Assembly: GCA_029572815.1 (NCBI GenBank)
Contig: JAKPUQ010000014.1
Span: forward strand, 1-64,000
Reading direction: 5' to 3'
Source: Bacillota bacterium
Lineage (GTDB): Bacteria; Bacillota; Clostridia; Oscillospirales; Ruminococcaceae
Length of the DNA stretch: 64,000 nt
The notes below the pieces were generated by a model. It had not been told where the DNA came from, ran no database searches, and saw only the letters and a list, made by a program, of their open reading frames with translations. Position numbers and translations under genes: made by a program. This document shows, piece by piece, positions 7,686-18,165 of this stretch; position 1 is the stretch's first letter, and each line of letters begins with the position of its first letter.

Positions 7686-9267
7686 ATGAAAAAAGCAACG
7701 TAAATATTCTCTGCTGCCCTTGCAGCCCTTATGTTATGCAGCTGCTCGGCATCAAAGAACCCCAATACTAACAACAGTACATCATCAGCAGGCACTCTTC
7801 CCGTTCTCTCCATAGAGACAGTCAGCAAGGCTGAGAACGTCATGGACTTCGTAACAGAGCCTGTTGCGGGGCACGTTTCCCAGCTCATCGCCTCATGGAC
7901 TCCCGGCTATAAGATACCTCCCGAGCCCTATTATGAGGACTGCCTTATCACCCTCAGGGATACCGACGGAAGTACCCTTCTTGACTCCTCGGAGGGCAGG
8001 GTGAAGGTGCGAGGAAACTGGACCACAACCTACGACAAGAAGCCTCTCAGGATAAAATTCACGGAAAAGCAGAGCCTTCTCGGTCTCAATGACGGGGCTG
8101 AGCAGCGCAACTGGCTGCTGCTGGCTGAGTACAAGGACGCCTCCATGCTCAGGAACAGGGCTGCCCTCTATGCCTCACGGGAGATAATGAAGGAGGATGG
8201 CCTTTTCGCTGCGGACTCACAGCTTGTTTCCGTGGAGATAAACGGCGAGTACTACGGCGTGTACCTGCTCTCGGATATGCAGCAGGTAAGCTCCCACAGA
8301 GTCAATATCACCGAGCCCGAAACAGGCTACACAGGAACGGATATCGGCTATTTCATGGAGTATGACGGCTATTTCTACAACGAGGACGAGCTTCACGGCT
8401 TCCCTCTGGACTTTGCGGACAATGCTCCCCTCACTCCCTTTGACGGCGAGGGCGGCGGCGGAAGGACTATTGATCCGCTTCCCAAGGACGAATATGACCC
8501 CAAGCCCTTTATGGGCATGACTATCAAGAGCACTGTCAACTCCGCAGAGCAGCATGACTTTATTGAGAATTACGTCAACAATGTCTACAAGATAATGTAT
8601 GAGGCTGCCTACAACGACAAGGCTTATGTCTTTGACGGCAAATACAAGACTCTCTCTTGCGAGCAATATCACTCCTCAGCAGGCAGTTGAGAACGTGGTG
8701 GACGTTGACTCGCTGGCGGATATGTACATCATCAGCGAGCTGACCTGCGACGCGGATATTTACTGGTCAAGCTTCTATATTGACGCCGACTTCGGCGCAG
8801 AGGGCAGCAAAAAGCTCCGCTTTGAAGCTCCCTGGGACTTCGATTCCGCTATGGGCAACAAGAACAGATGTATCGACGGAACAGGCTTCTATGCCGCAAA
8901 TATAGTTCCCGACGTGGACGGAGGTCCTGAGGAGAACGGCGCTTACTACACCATCAATCCCTGGCTGGCTGTCATCGCCAATGAGGACTGGTACCAGGAC
9001 ATCGTAAAGCAGAAGTGGACAAAAGCCTATGACAGCGGCGTCTTTGAGCGCACCTGCCAGCTTGTCACCGACGAGAGCAGCAAGTATCAGGGCGATTTCA
9101 CAAAGAACTATGATAAGTGGAACAATATAATCAATAATGATATCTTTGCTGCTGAGCTCTCCGCTCCTGCAAAGGAGTGCACCAACCAGGCGGAGGCTGC
9201 TGCCTTCCTGCACGACTGGCTTGAAAAGAGAGTGGAATTCCTCAACAGCCAGTGGCATACCAACTGA
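7686..9267 (+). pseudogene. CotH kinase family protein, broken (nonsense codon and frameshift)
   Basis: A secreted CotH-family protein (spore-coat kinase-like fold; frequent in Ruminococcus, sometimes attached to cellulosomal modules). The family core is clear: VRGNWTTTYDKKPLRIKF, NWLLLAEYKDASMLRNRAALYASREIM, VNGEYYGVYLLSDMQQV-like and the late FEAPWDFDSAMGN. Two lesions are visible. Codon 6 of the signal peptide is TAA, after ATG AAA AAA GCA ACG, although GAGGTG precedes that ATG well and the downstream frame continues a lipoprotein-like signal (LMLCSCS). A frameshift lies near 8652-8662 in a CT repeat: loss of one CT or gain of one base rejoins KYKTLS to LASNITPQQAV. Initiation at 7731 would lack a signal. 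The gene is probably inactive unless both are errors. Confidence 0.82.
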
Positions 9268-9281
9268 ACAAGCTTTTCACG

Positions 9282-9316
9282 GACACCTCTGCCATCCGCG
9301 GCAGGGGTGTCTTTTT
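9282..9316 (+). terminator. Terminator after the cotH-like gene
   Basis: A 12-bp stem (9282-9293 with 9300-9311, one mismatch) followed by TTTTTAT, 15 bp after the stop codon. Confidence 0.8.
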
Positions 9317-9366
9317 ATCTGCTTATGAAAAAAGTACCGCTCACAGAGCGATACTCAGATCATTGC

Positions 9367-9966
9367 TTATGCTTTGGTGATAACGGCGACTGCGCAGGGC
9401 ATACGTCCCTCTATGACGAAGAACTCCGTATCAGCATAGCCTGCTTTCGCGAAAAATCTCTTGTAGGACTCAAGGTCGAACTGCCGCTTGAAATCCGCGC
9501 CCAGTCTGCCTATTATCCCTGCCATGAGACCTGCGCTTTTGTTGGAGCGGTTGATGTAGGTGGGGATAATGACCCTGCCGCCCTTTCTGCACACCCTGTA
9601 AAGCTCCTTAACTGCAGCTTCGGGATCGTCAAGGAGGTGTATGACATTGCCTGCAACTACCTTGTCAAAGCTCTCGTCCTTCCATTTAAGGGCGGTCATG
9701 TCAACGCGGCGAAGCTTAACGTTGGAGAAGTCCTTGCACTTTTTCCCGGTCTGCCTCAGCATACCCACGGAGAAGTCTGTGGCGATGATACCCTTGCAGG
9801 CAGGTGCCAGATGACGGGTGATAGCTCCCGTACCGCAGGCGCACTCAAGTACAAGGTCGGTTTTGTCTATATATCGGGCAACTCTGACGCCGAGGGCTTT
9901 GTAGTTCTTGCCGTTGTAGATATTCTCGAATAAGTCGTAAAGACCTGAAATTCTGTCCCAGAACAT
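9367..9966 (-). CDS. Class I SAM-dependent methyltransferase
   Basis: A 199-residue methyltransferase of the UbiE-like Methyltransf_11 type. Motif I is VLECACGTGAITRHLA (Glu-X-X-Cys-Gly-Thr-Gly), then the acidic loop IIATDFSVGML, and the post-motif GNVIHLLDDPEAAVKELYRVCRKGGRVIIPTY. Start at 9966 is chosen because AAAGGAGG lies seven bases upstream; the longer frame to 10026 has no RBS and runs into the promoter. It is a single gene. The substrate cannot be told; small-molecule methylation is most likely. Confidence 0.82.
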   Translation of the reverse strand: MFWDRISGLYDLFENIYNGKNYKALGVRVARYIDKTDLVLECACGTGAITRHLAPACKGIIATDFSVGMLRQTGKKCKDFSNVKLRRVDMTALKWKDESFDKVVAGNVIHLLDDPEAAVKELYRVCRKGGRVIIPTYINRSNKSAGLMAGIIGRLGADFKRQFDLESYKRFFAKAGYADTEFFVIEGRMPCAVAVITKA

Positions 9967-9997
9967 GGCAGTTCCTCCTTTTATTGTTTGTAAGTAT

Positions 9998-10026
9998 AGT
10001 ATAACACAAATGCTGAGAAAAATCAA
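9998..10026 (-). promoter_or_regulatory. Promoter of the methyltransferase gene at 9367
   Basis: On the minus strand TTGATT (10021-10026) and TATACT (9998-10003) with a 17-bp spacer, back to back with the plus-strand promoter of the next gene. Confidence 0.65.
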
Positions 10027-10039
10027 TATTGCAGGAGAC

Positions 10040-10068
10040 TTGACAATTCCTTAGATATGCTTTATAAT
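10040..10068 (+). promoter_or_regulatory. Promoter of the DUF5131 gene
   Basis: TTGACA (10040-10045) and TATAAT (10063-10068), spacer 17 bp: full consensus. The start codon is 36 bp downstream. Confidence 0.8.
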
Positions 10069-10104
10069 AAAAGGAACGTAAGTTCTTTTTTGAGGAGGGA
10101 TATC

Positions 10105-10995
10105 ATGCACGATATATGGAACCCATGGCATGGCTGCACAAAGGTCAGCGAGGGCTGCGCGAACTGCTATATGTACTTTCTGGACAGGCTCCGCGACCAG
10201 GACGGCTCGAAGATATACCGCACAAAGGCGGGGTTCCGCTATCCTCTCTCAAAGGACAGGAACGGCAATTACAAAATAAAAAGCGGCGAGACGATAAGGG
10301 TCTGCATGACCTCTGACTTCTTCCTTGAGGAAGCCGATGAGTGGCGCAGCGAGGCGTGGGATATCATGAAGATACGCAGTGATGTGGTGTTCTTCCTGCT
10401 TACCAAGCGTCCCGAAAGGGTGGAGAAGTGCCTGCCGAAGGACTGGGGCGATGGCTGGGACAACATTTTCTTCAACGTGACCGCCGAGAACCAGCGCCGT
10501 GCCGATGAGCGCATACCCATACTCCTTGACCTGCCCTTCAGACATAAAGGAGTCATGTGTGCACCATTCATAGGACAGGTCAGCATAAGGAAATATCTGG
10601 AAACGGGACAGATAGAGCAGGTGCTCTGCGACGGCGAGAACTACGACGGTGCCCGTCCCTGTGACTTTGAGTGGGTGAAGCTGCTGCGGCAGGAGTGCCT
10701 GGACAATAACGTGACCTTTGTGTTCTGCGGAACGGGCAGAAGGTTCATCAAGGACGGCAGACTCTACCGTATAGAGGGCAGCGGTCTCTCAAGCATACAG
10801 GCGTATAAATCGGGTATGAGCTTCAGGGGAAAGCCTGTGAGATTTGATCTCTATGACAGCCTTGGCTATCCTCTCAGGGACGAGGACAGATACGTCCCCT
10901 ATTTCGGGGAGAGGTGCAATACCTGCGGAATGAGGCTTAGCTGCAACGGCTGCAGCAGGTGCGGAAAGTGTGACTCATCCCAAGAGACATTATAG
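10105..10995 (+). CDS. DUF5131 family protein (phage Gp37/Gp68-like)
   Basis: A 296-residue protein of the DUF5131 (Gp37/Gp68) family, often annotated as radical SAM-like. The N-terminus WNPWHGCTKVSEGCANCYM gives a CX6CX2C cluster at residues 10-20, where radical SAM proteins carry CX3CX2C. The family motifs VCMTSDFF, FFLLTKRPERV and NVTAENQRRADERIP follow. The C-terminus has six or more cysteines (RCNTCGMRLSCNGCSRCGKC), suggesting zinc or a second Fe-S cluster. Start at 10105 follows TTGAGGAGGGATATC. Its reaction is not established; relatives occur in phages and defence islands as well as chromosomes. Confidence 0.8.
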   Translation: MHDIWNPWHGCTKVSEGCANCYMYFLDRLRDQDGSKIYRTKAGFRYPLSKDRNGNYKIKSGETIRVCMTSDFFLEEADEWRSEAWDIMKIRSDVVFFLLTKRPERVEKCLPKDWGDGWDNIFFNVTAENQRRADERIPILLDLPFRHKGVMCAPFIGQVSIRKYLETGQIEQVLCDGENYDGARPCDFEWVKLLRQECLDNNVTFVFCGTGRRFIKDGRLYRIEGSGLSSIQAYKSGMSFRGKPVRFDLYDSLGYPLRDEDRYVPYFGERCNTCGMRLSCNGCSRCGKCDSSQETL

Positions 10996-10996
10996 T

Positions 10997-11157
10997 GTCC
11001 GTTCGTCCGTTCCTTTCTTCACTCATTCATTCATTCTTTCTTTGTTTCTTCCTTCCCTTGTCCCTTGAATGGAGCAGGTCAGGAAGAGACGAAGGAACGA
11101 ACGGACGGAAGAAAGAAGCAAGGGAAGGAAGAGACAATGTTGTTTGTTGTCTCTTCC
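10997..11157 (+). terminator. Terminator with interleaved upstream inverted repeats
   Basis: The terminator stem is 11127-11137 with 11147-11157 (11 bp), followed by TTTTCATTTT. Upstream lie 14-bp repeats 11047-11060 with 11119-11132, and 9/8-bp repeats 10997-11005 with 11098-11105. The right arm of the 14-bp pair covers the first bases of the terminator stem, so the two folds exclude each other. The DNA is strongly purine/pyrimidine skewed with CATT and TTCC short repeats. A 91-codon frame here is not a gene. Confidence 0.6.
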
Positions 11158-11205
11158 TTTTCATTTTATCAGCTGAGAAAAAGCTGTTTTCCTTGGTTTA
11201 CCCTC

Positions 11206-11234
11206 TTGAATTACAGGGGATAACGTGGTATAAT
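11206..11234 (+). promoter_or_regulatory. Promoter of the methyltransferase-AraC unit
   Basis: TTGAAT (11206-11211) and TATAAT (11229-11234), spacer 17 bp. A dyad CTAACTATGTTAG (11254-11266) follows at about +14 and could be an operator. Confidence 0.65.
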
Positions 11235-11327
11235 AATATTGTGTTTGTTTTATCTAACTATGTTAGCTAATACAAATATCATTTGAAACCATAAATTTAT
11301 GCAAAATCCATAAACGGAGGAAAAGAG

Positions 11328-12119
11328 ATGGAAGCTGAATATAAAAACTGGGTGCCGAACGGCATGGTGGCGGCTCTGACTGCGGGGACTGTTCTTCTTG
11401 CGGCAGGAACTGCGGCGGCGGTCATTTGCGGAGACAAGCTGTCACCTGCGGCTAAGACTGTGGTCACGGGAGCCCTCGGTGCAGGCACTGCCGTATGCGG
11501 AGTTATGGCTGCCTGGAGCATTTATGCTCACGGCAAGTTCTCATATAACGGCTCAAGAAAGCTGTCAAAGCAGATAGTTGAGGGCACCGCAAGGTACATA
11601 GACCTTCCCAAGGGAGGCGTGGGACTTGATGTGGGCTGCGGAAGCGGTGCTCTCACCATTGCCTGCGCAAAGCGCAACCCTCAGGGCAGAATGATAGGCG
11701 TTGACCGCTGGGGCAGGGAGTATGCCTCCTTCAATCAGCAGCTATGCGAGAACAACGCCGACGCCGAGTGTGTCAGCAACACGGAGTTCTATCAGGGCGA
11801 CGCCACTTCTCTTGACTTCCCCGATGAGAGCTTCGACTCCGTCACCAGCAACTACGTCTACCATAATATCACAGGTGCGGACAAGCAGCAGCTTCTCAGG
11901 GAGACCCTGCGCGTACTGAAAAAGGGCGGCACCTTCACTATTCACGATATTATGTCAGAGTCCAGATACGGCGATATGGAGCGCTTTGCAGAGGAGCTCC
12001 GCAGCGAGGGCTACGAGTATGTTGAGCTCATAGACACCACCGACGGCACCTTCATGACAGGCTTTGAGGCTGCAACTCTGGGACTTGGCGGCTCAAAGCT
12101 CCTCATCGGCAAGAAGTAA
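11328..12119 (+). CDS. Membrane-anchored SAM-dependent methyltransferase
   Basis: A 263-residue protein with two predicted N-terminal membrane helices (about residues 13-35 and 43-66) and a cytoplasmic class I methyltransferase domain. Motif I is GLDVGCGSGALTIACAKR (about residues 99-116), then MIGVDRW, GDATSLDFPDESFDSVTSNYVYHNI and the LRVLKKGGTFTIHD strand. Start follows GGAGGAAAAGAG. An AraC regulator starts 38 bp downstream with no terminator between, so the two are probably one transcript. Target unknown; the anchor suggests a membrane-near substrate such as a lipid or quinone-like molecule. Confidence 0.8.
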   Translation: MEAEYKNWVPNGMVAALTAGTVLLAAGTAAAVICGDKLSPAAKTVVTGALGAGTAVCGVMAAWSIYAHGKFSYNGSRKLSKQIVEGTARYIDLPKGGVGLDVGCGSGALTIACAKRNPQGRMIGVDRWGREYASFNQQLCENNADAECVSNTEFYQGDATSLDFPDESFDSVTSNYVYHNITGADKQQLLRETLRVLKKGGTFTIHDIMSESRYGDMERFAEELRSEGYEYVELIDTTDGTFMTGFEAATLGLGGSKLLIGKK

Positions 12120-12157
12120 CGGCTCAGTCATGGACATACAGAAAAGAGGTGGAAAGC

Positions 12158-13042
12158 TTGACCGTTTATGAGCTGTTTTCGGGAGTAAGTCTCATATATC
12201 ATGATATTTTCAGCATTGGCGGCGCAGCTTCACCGCCTGTTACGGGTGACTTCCTTGAGGTCAGCTTCTGCTGCGGCGGCAGGAGCGAATACCGCGGGTC
12301 ACAGCACTGCTATTATCTATCCGCAGATGAGTACATGATGCGCAGATGCAGCCCCGATGATACGGGAGCAAGATACCCCACGGGACAATACAGCGGAGTT
12401 ACTCTGCTGGCGGATATGAATGGGGACATGAAGGAGCTTTCACAGCTCCTTGACGGTGCGGAGAGAGTGCCTGCCCTGCTGGCAGAAAGGCTGAGGGGAG
12501 CACTGTACCTGAACGGTACCCCCGACATCGCTGTACATATATTCAAGGAGCTGTGGGACCTGCGGGAAAAGGCTTCCGCAGGTCTCATGAGGATAAAGGC
12601 GGTAGAGCTGCTCATGGCTCTGGGTGACATTGATATGAATACCTCTCAGGCAAGGGAGCACAGCATCACCGACGAACAGATGAAGGTGGCGGATAAGGTC
12701 TGCACCTTCGCCTGCGCAAATTTAAATGAACATTACACCATTGCTCAGCTGGCGGAGATGATGAGAGTCTCACAGACCAAGCTGAAGTACTGCTTCCGCA
12801 TGGTCTACGGCTGTTCGCTGTACGCCTATCTGAGACGTCAGAAGATGTATGCCGCTGCGGAGCTCCTCCGCACCACCGACAGGAATATCCTTGACATTGC
12901 GGTGGACTGCGGCTATGACAACGGCAGCAAGTTCGCAAAGGCGTTCCGTGACGTTATGGGGAGAAGTCCCCGTGACTACAGGAAATATTCAGGTGTCCGA
13001 ATGGAGCATTTCACGGCTGAAAGGACTGCGGCTCCCGTATAA
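12158..13042 (+). CDS. AraC family transcriptional regulator
   Basis: A regulator of about 294 residues with a C-terminal AraC/XylS double helix-turn-helix (residues about 200-285): HYTIAQLAEMMRVSQTKLKYCFRMVYGCSLYAYLRRQKMYAA for the first HTH, and ILDIAVDCGYDNGSKFAKAFRDVMGRSPRDYRK for the second. The N-terminal domain (TVYELFSGVSLIYHDIF) resembles a Clostridial subfamily of unknown ligand. The TTG at 12158 is preferred because GAGGTGG precedes it by five bases and homologous proteins begin with this sequence; GTG at 12149 lies inside that RBS. It probably controls its own operon, including the methyltransferase just upstream. Confidence 0.85.
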   Translation: MTVYELFSGVSLIYHDIFSIGGAASPPVTGDFLEVSFCCGGRSEYRGSQHCYYLSADEYMMRRCSPDDTGARYPTGQYSGVTLLADMNGDMKELSQLLDGAERVPALLAERLRGALYLNGTPDIAVHIFKELWDLREKASAGLMRIKAVELLMALGDIDMNTSQAREHSITDEQMKVADKVCTFACANLNEHYTIAQLAEMMRVSQTKLKYCFRMVYGCSLYAYLRRQKMYAAAELLRTTDRNILDIAVDCGYDNGSKFAKAFRDVMGRSPRDYRKYSGVRMEHFTAERTAAPV

Positions 13043-13179
13043 CAGGGGATATCCGCGGATAGGGCGGTATAACTTTTTTAACTGTTCGGAGCGGAAAGAA
13101 AGCCCTCAGATGTTGTAGAATTAAATCATGGAAGGGCGGAAAAAGTCCTTACCGATACCAATAATTCGAGGTGATATTG

Positions 13180-13491
13180 ATGGCAGGTATATCATGGTCA
13201 AAGCTCGGTCTGTTTGCAGGCGGCGTGCTCTTCGGCACAGCAGGTGTCAAGGTATTATCCAGCAAGGATGCCAAGAAGTGCTACACCAACGCAACTGCGG
13301 CTGTACTCCGCGCTAAGGAAAGCGTAATGGAAACTGTTACCACAGTCCGTGAGAACTGCGACGATATCCTTGCAGACGCTAAGGAGATAAACGAAAAGCG
13401 TGCTGCGGAGGAGGAAGCAGCCCTCATTGAGGACGCTTGCGAGGAAGCTGAGAAAAAACCGAGAATGCAGCTGAGGAGCTGTAAGGAATGA
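13180..13491 (+). CDS. DUF6110 family small membrane protein
   Basis: A 103-residue protein with one hydrophobic N-terminal segment (GLFAGGVLFGTAGVKVL, residues 9-25), then a charged helical domain rich in Ala and Glu. It matches the DUF6110 family, usually found directly before metal-transport P-type ATPases as here. The ATG at 13180 follows GAGGTG; the GTG at 13171 sits in that RBS. It is probably a partner or chaperone of the ATPase; biochemical function is unknown. Confidence 0.7.
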   Translation: MAGISWSKLGLFAGGVLFGTAGVKVLSSKDAKKCYTNATAAVLRAKESVMETVTTVRENCDDILADAKEINEKRAAEEEAALIEDACEEAEKKPRMQLRSCKE

Positions 13492-13512
13492 CAGACCGCC
13501 AAGGCGGTCTGT
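13491..13512 (+). other. Hairpin between the DUF6110 and P-type ATPase genes
   Basis: A perfect 10-bp inverted repeat (13491-13500 with 13503-13512) with a 2-bp centre and only TTCTG after it. It overlaps the DUF6110 stop codon. It is too T-poor for a strong terminator and may set the ratio of the two proteins or protect the message. Confidence 0.55.
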
Positions 13513-13538
13513 TTCTGTATAAGGACGGAGGAATAGAT

Positions 13539-15624
13539 ATGAAATGCACTGTACTGCATGAATCAAAGGGACGTATCAGGGTGCATATCTGTCGGAGCAG
13601 AATGACGCTCAGACAGGCTGATATAGCTGAATACAGCCTTGCCGCCCTCAGCGGCGTCAGGGACGTGAAGGTCTTTGACAGGACCTGTGATATTATTATC
13701 AGCTATGAATGTCCCAGAGGGGCTGTCATAAAGGCTCTTTCGGAGCTGTCTCTTGATGACGAAAGGGCTGCGGAAATGGTTCCCGAGCATACGGGCAGGG
13801 AGCTCAACCGCGAATATGAGGAGAAGCTGGTTTCCGCAGTAACACACAGGCTCCTGCACAAGCTTCTGCTGCCTGCACCCATAAGAAGGATAATATCCAT
13901 CATAAGAGCTGTAAAGTACATAGCGAGGGGCATAAAATGCTTGCTTCACGGAAAGATAGAGGTGGCTGTACTTGACGCCACGGCAATAGGCGTTTCCCTG
14001 CTGAGGGGAGACTACAACACCGCAGGCTCAGTAATGTTCCTGCTGAAGGTGGGCGATATTCTTGACGAATGGACACACAAGCGCTCCGTGGACGACCTTG
14101 CGCGAACTATGTCCCTGGGAGTCGAGCAGGTATGGCTGAAGACCTCCGAGGGGCATGAAGTGCTTGTGCCCGTGTCCGAGGTCCGCAGGGGAGATATGGT
14201 AGTAGTCCGCACAGGCTCCATGATACCCCCTTGACGGCAAGGTCACCGCAGGGGACGCCATGGTGAACCAGGCTTCAATGACGGGAGAATCCGTACCCGT
14301 TCACAAGAGCGAGGGCTCATACGTCTATGCAGGAACTGTTGTTGAGGACGGCGAGTGTACTGTCTGCGTTGAGAGCACAGCAGGCGGCGGTCGCTATGAC
14401 CGTATCGTGAAGATGATAGAGGAGTCGGAAAAGCTGAAATCAACAGCTGAGAACAAGGCTGCTCATCTTGCGGACAAGCTGGTGCCCTGGAGCCTGGGAG
14501 GAACTATCCTCACCTGGCTGCTGACGAGAAACGTCACAAGGGCGGTGTCCATACTAATGGTGGACTTCTCCTGCGCACTGAAGCTTGCAATGCCCATATC
14601 CGTACTCTCTGCCATGAGGGAGTGCAGCAGGGCAGGCATTACCGTCAAGGGCGGACGCTTCCTTGAGGCGGTCTCCGAGGCGGATACCATAGTTTTCGAC
14701 AAGACGGGAACTCTCACTTATTCCTCACCGAGGGTGGCTGAGGTAATAACCTTCGGCGGCAGAGACGAGGCGGAAATGCTGCGGCTGGCAGCCTGTCTTG
14801 AGGAGCACTATCCCCACTCCATCGCCAATGCGGTAGTGGAGGAGGCAGAGAAGCGGGGACTTCTACATGAGGAGCGCCATTCCAAGGTGGAATACGTTGT
14901 GGCTCACGGAATATCAAGCTCTGTTGACGGTGAGAAAGTCCTCATAGGCAGCTATCATTTCGTAGTTGAGGACGAGAAGTGCCTTATCCCCGATGAGAGA
15001 GTGTTCAGGCACCTGCCCAAGCAGTATTCGCACCTTTACCTTGCCATAGCAGGGGAGATAGCGGCTGTAATATGTATAGAGGACCCTCTCCGCGCGGAGG
15101 CTTCACAGGTGGTGGAGCAGCTCCACAAGGCAGGCATATCGAGAGTAGTGATGATGACAGGCGACAACGAGCGCACCGCCAAGGCTGTTGCGGAAAAGGT
15201 AGGGGTGGATGAGTACCATTCGGAAGTGCTCCCCGAGGACAAGGCTGCCTTCATACGCAGTGAGCATGAGGCTGGCAGAAAGGTCATCATGATAGGCGAC
15301 GGCGTAAACGATTCACCTGCACTCAGCGAATCTGATGCAGGCATAGCCATCAGCACGGGAGCTGCCATAGCCCGTGAGATAGCGGATATTACCATTTCCG
15401 CCGAGGACCTTTACTCACTGGTGGAGCTGAAACGGTTCAGCGACGCTCTCATGAAGCGTATCGCATGGAACTACCGTACTATCATCAGCTTCAACGCAGG
15501 GCTGATAGTTCTGGGAGCGCTGGGCATACTGCCTCCTGCGGTATCTGCCCTGCTGCACAATGCCTCAACCCTTGCCATAGGACTGAAAAGCATGACCGAC
15601 CTCGACACGGAGGAAAGCAGATAA
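13539..15624 (+). pseudogene. Heavy-metal translocating P-type ATPase, frameshifted
   Basis: A P1B-type metal pump of about 695 residues. The N-terminal 90 residues look like an HMA-like fold without the CxxC motif (MKCTVLHESKGRIRVHI). The actuator loop has MTGES, the phosphorylation site is DKTGTLT, and the hinge is MIGDGVNDSPAL. The metal site in the membrane reads DFSCALKLAMP instead of the CPC of copper pumps, and DUF6110 is the neighbour, so manganese, iron or zinc is more likely than copper. One extra C in the CCCCC run near 14225-14229 breaks the frame after GSMIP; removing it gives GSMIPLDGKVTAGDAMV. The length is 3n+1. Confidence 0.87.
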
Positions 15625-15633
15625 GCATATATA

Positions 15634-15674
15634 AAACGAGCCCGAAGCAGTTATGTGCTGCCTCGGGCTCGTTT
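15634..15674. terminator. Bidirectional terminator between P-type ATPase and enolase
   Basis: A 12-bp stem (15634-15645 with 15663-15674) with AAA on one side and TTT on the other lies between convergent genes. Confidence 0.8.
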
Positions 15675-15699
15675 CCTTTAGGGGAGGTGTATCATGAAT

Positions 15700-17043
<1,344 letters not shown>

Positions 17044-17049
17044 TTATCA

Positions 17050-17127
17050 GCGTGCTCAGCACGCACTGATCCGTGCAGGCTCTTGAATATGCACCTTATC
17101 CGGAAGTGCAGACCGAAAGGAGCCTGC
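17050..17127 (-). promoter_or_regulatory. Structured 5' leader of enolase
   Basis: Three stems lie in the transcribed leader: 17050-17056 with 17058-17064, 17075-17082 with 17120-17127, and inside the latter 17090-17094 with 17106-17110. A two-tier stem of this size may be a cis-acting RNA or a stabiliser. I do not recognise a known riboswitch class. Confidence 0.45.
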
Positions 17128-17141
17128 AATGATTTATTCGC

Positions 17142-17193
17142 GTTAGCTATCGCTAACGAATTTAATTCTAACATTATTTTTTACAGTTGTCAA
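17142..17193 (-). promoter_or_regulatory. Enolase promoter with GTTAG-N6-CTAAC operator
   Basis: On the minus strand TTGACA (17188-17193) and TAGAAT (17165-17170) are 17 bp apart. GTTAG (17142-17146) and CTAAC (17153-17157) flank six bases directly at the expected start site. The same dyad sits at the same place in the flavodoxin and feoA promoters. Confidence 0.65.
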
Positions 17194-17347
17194 TGAAGTA
17201 ACCGTGAATTCATGATTTTTGTGAATAATCACATCTCTGTTCTGACCTCAGAAAAAAATTGTAGAAAGATATTACAAACAAAAGGGAACTTACACGGTTG
17301 AAAGTTGCACTGTGCTAACACGAACAAATATGCGTGGATATTACTTC

Positions 17348-17376
17348 TTGTAAAATTTTAGTTAGTATGATATAAT
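17348..17376 (+). promoter_or_regulatory. Promoter of the ABC transporter at 17442
   Basis: TTGTAA (17348-17353) and TATAAT (17371-17376), spacer 17 bp. A weaker GTTGC-N6-CTAAC (17304-17319) lies upstream, and a stem 17383-17390 with 17406-17413 lies in the leader. The rest of 17194-17347 shows nothing I can name. Confidence 0.6.
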
Positions 17377-17441
17377 AGAAATGTTCGCGGTCCTGACTGC
17401 TTTTTCCGCGGACAAAAAAGGGATATTAGGAGGATATAATT

Positions 17442-18143
17442 ATGACAGCAGTTGAATTCAAAGACGTAGTCAAGACCTATGGCAAAGGCGAGGGTATGCA
17501 GGTAGCTGTGGACCATGTGAGCTTTACCATTGAAAAAGGAGAGTTCGTGGTCATTCTGGGACAGTCCGGTGCGGGAAAGTCCACTGTGCTGAATATGCTT
17601 GGCGGCATGGACGTGCCTACGGAGGGCAAGGTCATCGTTGACGGCAATGAGATCTCGTCATATAATGACAACAAGCTCTCGGAGTACCGTGCTGAGACCA
17701 TAGGCTTTATATTCCAGTTCTACAATCTTCTCCCGTCCCTGACGGCTTACGAGAACGTGGCTCTGGTAAAGGACATTAAAAAGGACGCCCTCAGCCCCGA
17801 TGAGATGCTTGAGAGAGTAGGCCTGGGAGACCAGAAGCGCAAGTTCCCCACACAGATGTCGGGCGGTCAGCAGCAGAGAGTTTCCATCGCGAGAGCTCTT
17901 GCCAAGAATCCTAAGATAATACTGGGCGATGAGCCTACGGGAGCCCTTGACTCCGAGACGGGAAAGCTGGTCATTGACCTTCTTCAGAAGCTCTCTACCG
18001 AGAACGGTCATACCGTCATACTGGTAACCCACAATGCGGACATTGCCAAGTGCGCCAACAAGATAATACATATGCGAAATGGCAAGATAAAGTCCATAAA
18101 GACCAATGAAAGCCCCCTGTCCGTAAATGACATCGAGTGGTAA
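17442..18143 (+). CDS. ABC transporter ATP-binding protein, MacB/LolD type
   Basis: A 233-residue ATPase. It has Walker A GQSGAGKST (about residues 38-46), the Q-loop in FIFQFYNLLPSLTAYENV, the signature SGGQQQRVSIARAL, Walker B IILGDEPTGALD and the switch VTHN. This is the subfamily that powers FtsX-like permeases of the MacB/LolCDE/Bce kind, which move lipoproteins, peptides or act mechanically on cell-wall enzymes. Start follows TAGGAGG. It is 22 bp upstream of its permease. Substrate unknown. Confidence 0.9.
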   Translation: MTAVEFKDVVKTYGKGEGMQVAVDHVSFTIEKGEFVVILGQSGAGKSTVLNMLGGMDVPTEGKVIVDGNEISSYNDNKLSEYRAETIGFIFQFYNLLPSLTAYENVALVKDIKKDALSPDEMLERVGLGDQKRKFPTQMSGGQQQRVSIARALAKNPKIILGDEPTGALDSETGKLVIDLLQKLSTENGHTVILVTHNADIAKCANKIIHMRNGKIKSIKTNESPLSVNDIEW

Positions 18144-18165
18144 GACGAGAAGGGGGAAAGGATAA

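Noticed and set aside
10995-11270. 91-codon frame after the DUF5131 gene
   Set aside because: It translates low-complexity repeat and terminator sequence and overlaps the promoter of the next gene.
11254-11270. Further member of the GTTAG-N6-CTAAC operator set
   Set aside because: Half-sites are in the opposite order (CTAAC-TAT-GTTAG) with a 3-bp centre.
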